This document shows, in pieces, positions 61,860-64,000 of a stretch of DNA of 64,000 nt (positions are counted from its first letter, which is position 1; each line of letters begins with the position of its first letter). The DNA is taken from contig OY282352.1 in NCBI GenBank assembly GCA_958295495.1, positions 3,100,001-3,164,000 of the forward strand. The letters are read 5' to 3'. The DNA is from an uncultured Latescibacterota bacterium (lineage in GTDB: Bacteria; Latescibacterota; UBA2968; UBA8231). Both the position numbers and the translations under genes were made by a program. Under the pieces are notes generated by a model. The model did not search any database. It had not been told where the DNA came from and worked only from the letters and a program-made list of their open reading frames with translations.

Positions 61860-62605
61860 GCATAGGTCGCGTCGAAGCCCTCGACGAAGGCGACGACCGC
61901 GGCCGGTCCGTCCGAGGAGGCGATTTCGTACGCTTGGGCCAGACCGGCCTCCAAGGCCGCGGCGACAAAGTGCTCGGCCAAGGCCGCAGCAACCGGCGGG
62001 CCGCCGGCTTGGTTGGCGTAGATGGCCTCGTACTGCCGCCGAAAGCCCGCAACATCGCCGGTGGGCCGCAGTTGATAGCCGAGTTTTTCGGCCTTGCGAA
62101 TGGTAGTGCGCGTGCGGCGCTCGGATCGCTCCCATAATGCGTTGCTATCGCCAAGAGGCAGCCGATAGGTATAGCGCAGGTGCGCGTCCCAGCCCTGCCA
62201 GGTGAAGGGGCGCACATCGGCGATGGCCGGTGCGTGGACTAGGAAGACGCGGTCGTAGTGCTTGGCGAGATGGTCAAGCAAGTGTGTGCAAAAGCGGTGT
62301 TGGGCCGCTTCGCCTTTGGCCGGCCCTTTGCCAACGACCGGGGCTAAGAGCAGGCCGGTATAGGGCGTCAGTTCTGGGGTTTCGAGGCGGTAGAGGCCCC
62401 AGCGCCGGCGGGCCAAGCCGCTGAGGCCGGCCACGAGGCGGCCATTGCGGTAGCAGCCGAGGCGGTGGACTTGGCCGCCAGTGGCCGCGGCGGCGCAACA
62501 AAGCCATGCGCTGGTGGAGAATACAGTGCCGCCGACGGCTTGGTGGACGAAGGCATCCCAAGCGGTGTCGTCGGCGACGAGGCGGATTTCAAAGGTGTCG
62601 GCCAC
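61622..62605 (-). CDS. FemAB/GNAT-type acyltransferase
   Basis: A 327-residue protein starting at GTG 62605. The N-terminal half has GGTVFSTSAWLCCAAAATGG and LVAGLSGLARRRWG, the C-terminal half RRTRTTIRKAEKLGYQLRP and then AFVEGFDATYAWAAGADPAF, the double acyltransferase fold of the FemAB/BioF2-like (DUF2156-related) group. Relatives transfer aminoacyl or acyl groups to peptidoglycan, lipid or exopolysaccharide intermediates; the exact donor is unknown. Start and end agree with family length. Before island insertion it was convergent with the membrane gene now at 42021, six bases apart. Its 3' third exists twice in this window. Confidence 0.75.
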   Translation of the reverse strand: MADTFEIRLVADDTAWDAFVHQAVGGTVFSTSAWLCCAAAATGGQVHRLGCYRNGRLVAGLSGLARRRWGLYRLETPELTPYTGLLLAPVVGKGPAKGEAAQHRFCTHLLDHLAKHYDRVFLVHAPAIADVRPFTWQGWDAHLRYTYRLPLGDSNALWERSERRTRTTIRKAEKLGYQLRPTGDVAGFRRQYEAIYANQAGGPPVAAALAEHFVAAALEAGLAQAYEIASSDGPAAVVAFVEGFDATYAWAAGADPAFNHTGAVSALYWQYLTASPHQRFDFAGANISSIAFFKRGFGCDLVPYYAVVGYKSRWVKRALSLRRALRG

Positions 62606-62675
62606 AGGGGATTTCGCGGTTGGGATTCAATGTGTGCGGTAAATTAGGGTAGGATGGGCGATTCCGCTACATCGC

Positions 62676-62704
62676 TTGACATTCCCCTTTACGCGCCGTA
62701 TATT
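62676..62704 (+). promoter_or_regulatory. Sigma-70 promoter of ilvC
   Basis: TTGACA (62676-62681), 17-base spacer, TATATT (62699-62704). It is a near-perfect housekeeping promoter. Predicted start is near 62711, leaving a transcribed leader of about 275 bases before ilvC. Confidence 0.88.
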
Positions 62705-62751
62705 GAAATTTCTCTGAATTGAAAGCTAACTACTTGGATTACTTAGGTTTA

Positions 62752-62865
62752 ATGCCAATGAGCGCGCCGTTTCAGTTCCCGCGTATTTTCCGCCCGACGC
62801 CAGTGTGGGCGCACCTCCGACTGCTCCTCCTCGACCTACTTATTATTGGCCGGCCGGTCAAGTAG
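62752..62865 (+). CDS. Leader peptide with Leu/Ile codon run, upstream of ilvC
   Basis: A 37-codon frame starting at ATG 62752 (second ATG at 62758), about 40 bases after the predicted transcription start. Codons 24-32 read Leu-Leu-Leu-Leu-Asp-Leu-Leu-Ile-Ile (CTG CTC CTC CTC GAC CTA CTT ATT ATT). Such runs make ribosomes stall when branched-chain aminoacyl-tRNA is scarce, as in ilv/leu attenuators. The Shine-Dalgarno is weak (AGG, 62745). It ends exactly where the first hairpin arm begins. No product function is expected beyond regulation. Confidence 0.65.
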   Translation: MPMSAPFQFPRIFRPTPVWAHLRLLLLDLLIIGRPVK

Positions 62866-62931
62866 GCTTCGCCCCTCGTTCCACTCTAACAGCCCAATTA
62901 ACGGACGAAGCCGCTGCACCGCGCAGGCTGT
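62865..62931 (+). promoter_or_regulatory. Two interleaved hairpin pairs after the leader peptide (attenuator-like)
   Basis: Arm 1a GGCTTCG (62865-62871) pairs with 1b CGAAGCC (62906-62912). Arm 2a ACAGCC (62889-62894) pairs with 2b GGCTGT (62926-62931). The arms alternate 1a-2a-1b-2b, so the two helices compete unless they form a pseudoknot. There is no T-run after 2b, so control may be Rho-dependent or translational instead of intrinsic termination. Confidence 0.45.
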
Positions 62932-62985
62932 CAGCTAACTATGTCTATCAAACAATCTCAACGCCCTCAGTGAAGGAGAATTTTC

Positions 62986-63978
62986 ATGCAGATGTACTAC
63001 GACAACGACGCCAATCTCGATCTGCTCGCGGACAAGACCGTGGCCGTCATAGGCTACGGCAGCCAGGGCCACGCGCATTCACTCAACCTGTCGGAGAGCG
63101 GCGTCAAAGTGGTGGTGGGCCTGCGCGCGGGCAGCCAGCGGCGCGCTGAGGCCGAGGCCGCCGGGCTGGAGGTAGCCGATGTGGCCGAGGCCAGCAGGCG
63201 GGGCGATATCGCGGTGATCCTGATCAACGACGAGGTCCAGAAGGCCGTGTACGAAGCCGATATCCGCCCCAATCTCGAAGCGGGCAATGCCCTCGCCTTT
63301 GCTCACGGGTTTAACATCCACTTTGGGCAGGTGGTGCCGCCGGCCGATGTCGATGTGTTCATGGTCGCGCCCAAAGGACCGGGGCACTTGGTGCGTCGCG
63401 TGTACCAGCAGGGGGGGGGCGTACCGGGCTTGTTGGCCGTTTACCAAGATGCCACCGGCCGAGCGCACGAGGTCGGCTTGGCTTATGCCAAGGGGATTGG
63501 CTGCGGCCGGGCCGGGGTTATTGAGACGACCTTCCGCGAGGAGACCGAGACCGACTTGTTCGGCGAGCAAGTGGTGCTGTGCGGCGGTTTGACCGAGCTG
63601 ATCCGCGCGGGGTTTGACACGCTCGTCGAGGCTGGCTACCAGCCCGAGGTCGCTTATTTCGAGTGCCTGCACGAGGTCAAGCTGATCGTCGATCTGATCT
63701 ACGAGGGTGGCATCGCCAACATGCGCTCGTCGATTTCGGATACTGCGGAGTTTGGCGACTTGACGCGCGGGCGGCGGGTGATAACCGAGCAGACGCGGGC
63801 GGAAATGAAGCAAATTCTCGCCGATGTGCAGAACGGCCACTTTGCGCGGGAATGGCTGGCCGAAAACCAAGTGGGCCGCCCGGTGTACAATGCGATCAAG
63901 CGCCGCGATTCCGAGCACCTGATCGAGACCGTCGGCACCCGGCTGCGCGCGATGATGAGTTGGCTGGACGACAAATAG
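62986..63978 (+). CDS. ilvC: Ketol-acid reductoisomerase (class I)
   Basis: A 330-residue enzyme; ATG 62986 has AAGGAGAA upstream. It converts 2-acetolactate or 2-aceto-2-hydroxybutyrate to dihydroxy acids in valine, leucine and isoleucine synthesis, with NADPH and Mg. The N-terminal cofactor site is [18 protein letters not shown] followed by GLRAGSQRR, where the serine/arginine loop suits NADPH. Catalytic and metal residues are in [47 protein letters not shown] and ISDTAEFG. Length fits the short class I form. ilvB/ilvH are not in view. A gene with a strong ribosome site follows immediately, probably another pathway gene. Confidence 0.97.
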   Translation: MQMYYDNDANLDLLADKTVAVIGYGSQGHAHSLNLSESGVKVVVGLRAGSQRRAEAEAAGLEVADVAEASRRGDIAVILINDEVQKAVYEADIRPNLEAGNALAFAHGFNIHFGQVVPPADVDVFMVAPKGPGHLVRRVYQQGGGVPGLLAVYQDATGRAHEVGLAYAKGIGCGRAGVIETTFREETETDLFGEQVVLCGGLTELIRAGFDTLVEAGYQPEVAYFECLHEVKLIVDLIYEGGIANMRSSISDTAEFGDLTRGRRVITEQTRAEMKQILADVQNGHFAREWLAENQVGRPVYNAIKRRDSEHLIETVGTRLRAMMSWLDDK

Positions 63979-63987
63979 GACCACCCG

Positions 63988-63998
63988 AAAGGAGGTGA
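63988..63998 (+). promoter_or_regulatory. Strong Shine-Dalgarno of the next gene (start outside window)
   Basis: AAAGGAGGTGA lies 10-20 bases after the ilvC stop and is a near-complete match to the anti-SD. The start codon should fall within the first bases beyond the window, so the downstream gene is probably co-transcribed with ilvC. Confidence 0.75.
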
Positions 63999-64000
63999 GC

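Overview
The window looks like a piece of chromosome from an uncultured, GC-rich, Gram-negative bacterium of the FCB type. The evidence is a TonB-dependent receptor with a carboxypeptidase-like N-terminal domain, a secreted protein with a FlgD/type IX-like C-terminal domain, a PorV/PorQ-type outer-membrane protein, and repeated sulfatase, Gfo/Idh and DUF6785-type membrane genes. Latescibacterota- or Poribacteria-like lineages fit by family content, but no rRNA or marker gene is present, so this is inference.

Layout. 1-26 kb is mostly catabolic and envelope functions: a partial ABC peptide-type binding protein, a small methyltransferase, a class III aminotransferase, a damaged GT39-like glycosyltransferase, a sulfatase, two Gfo/Idh oxidoreductases, two DUF6785-type proteins, an HpcH/HpaI aldolase, a CDP-alcohol phosphatidyltransferase beside a broken cytidylyltransferase-PEP mutase (phosphonate) gene, a TonB receptor/FlgD-Ig/PorV trio and an Nramp-like transporter. 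26.5-35.7 kb is accessory: a type II Zorya-like module (ZorA, ZorB, HNH nuclease), three tandem near-identical DUF1703 ATPase/nuclease genes, and gene fragments at both ends that record rearrangement. 35.7-44.0 kb returns to membrane genes: an M28-like/FtsX fusion, a third DUF6785-type protein and a further polytopic protein.

44.2-61.5 kb is a second accessory block and the most interesting part. A 313-bp direct repeat (43923-44235 and 61547-61859, two mismatches by eye) flanks an insert that starts with an RtcR-like sigma-54 activator whose N-terminus resembles a CARF ligand sensor. A good sigma-54 promoter follows at 46083-46099. It precedes eight tightly packed genes: a DUF4258 protein, a TerY-like vWA protein, a PP2C phosphatase, a Ser/Thr kinase with a zinc ribbon, a UPF1/DNA2-like SF1 helicase, an unknown winged-helix protein, a coiled-coil McrB-like AAA+ ATPase, and a 1385-residue protein combining DUF2357-like, cold-shock-like and Hsp70/actin-like parts. 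The working reading is an inducible, phosphorylation-controlled nucleic-acid-processing defence or stress system, switched on by a small-molecule or RNA-derived signal.

The window ends with an intact FemAB/GNAT-type gene and ilvC. ilvC has a near-consensus sigma-70 promoter and a 37-codon leader peptide containing a run of Leu/Ile codons, followed by two mutually exclusive hairpins. This suggests attenuation by branched-chain amino acids.
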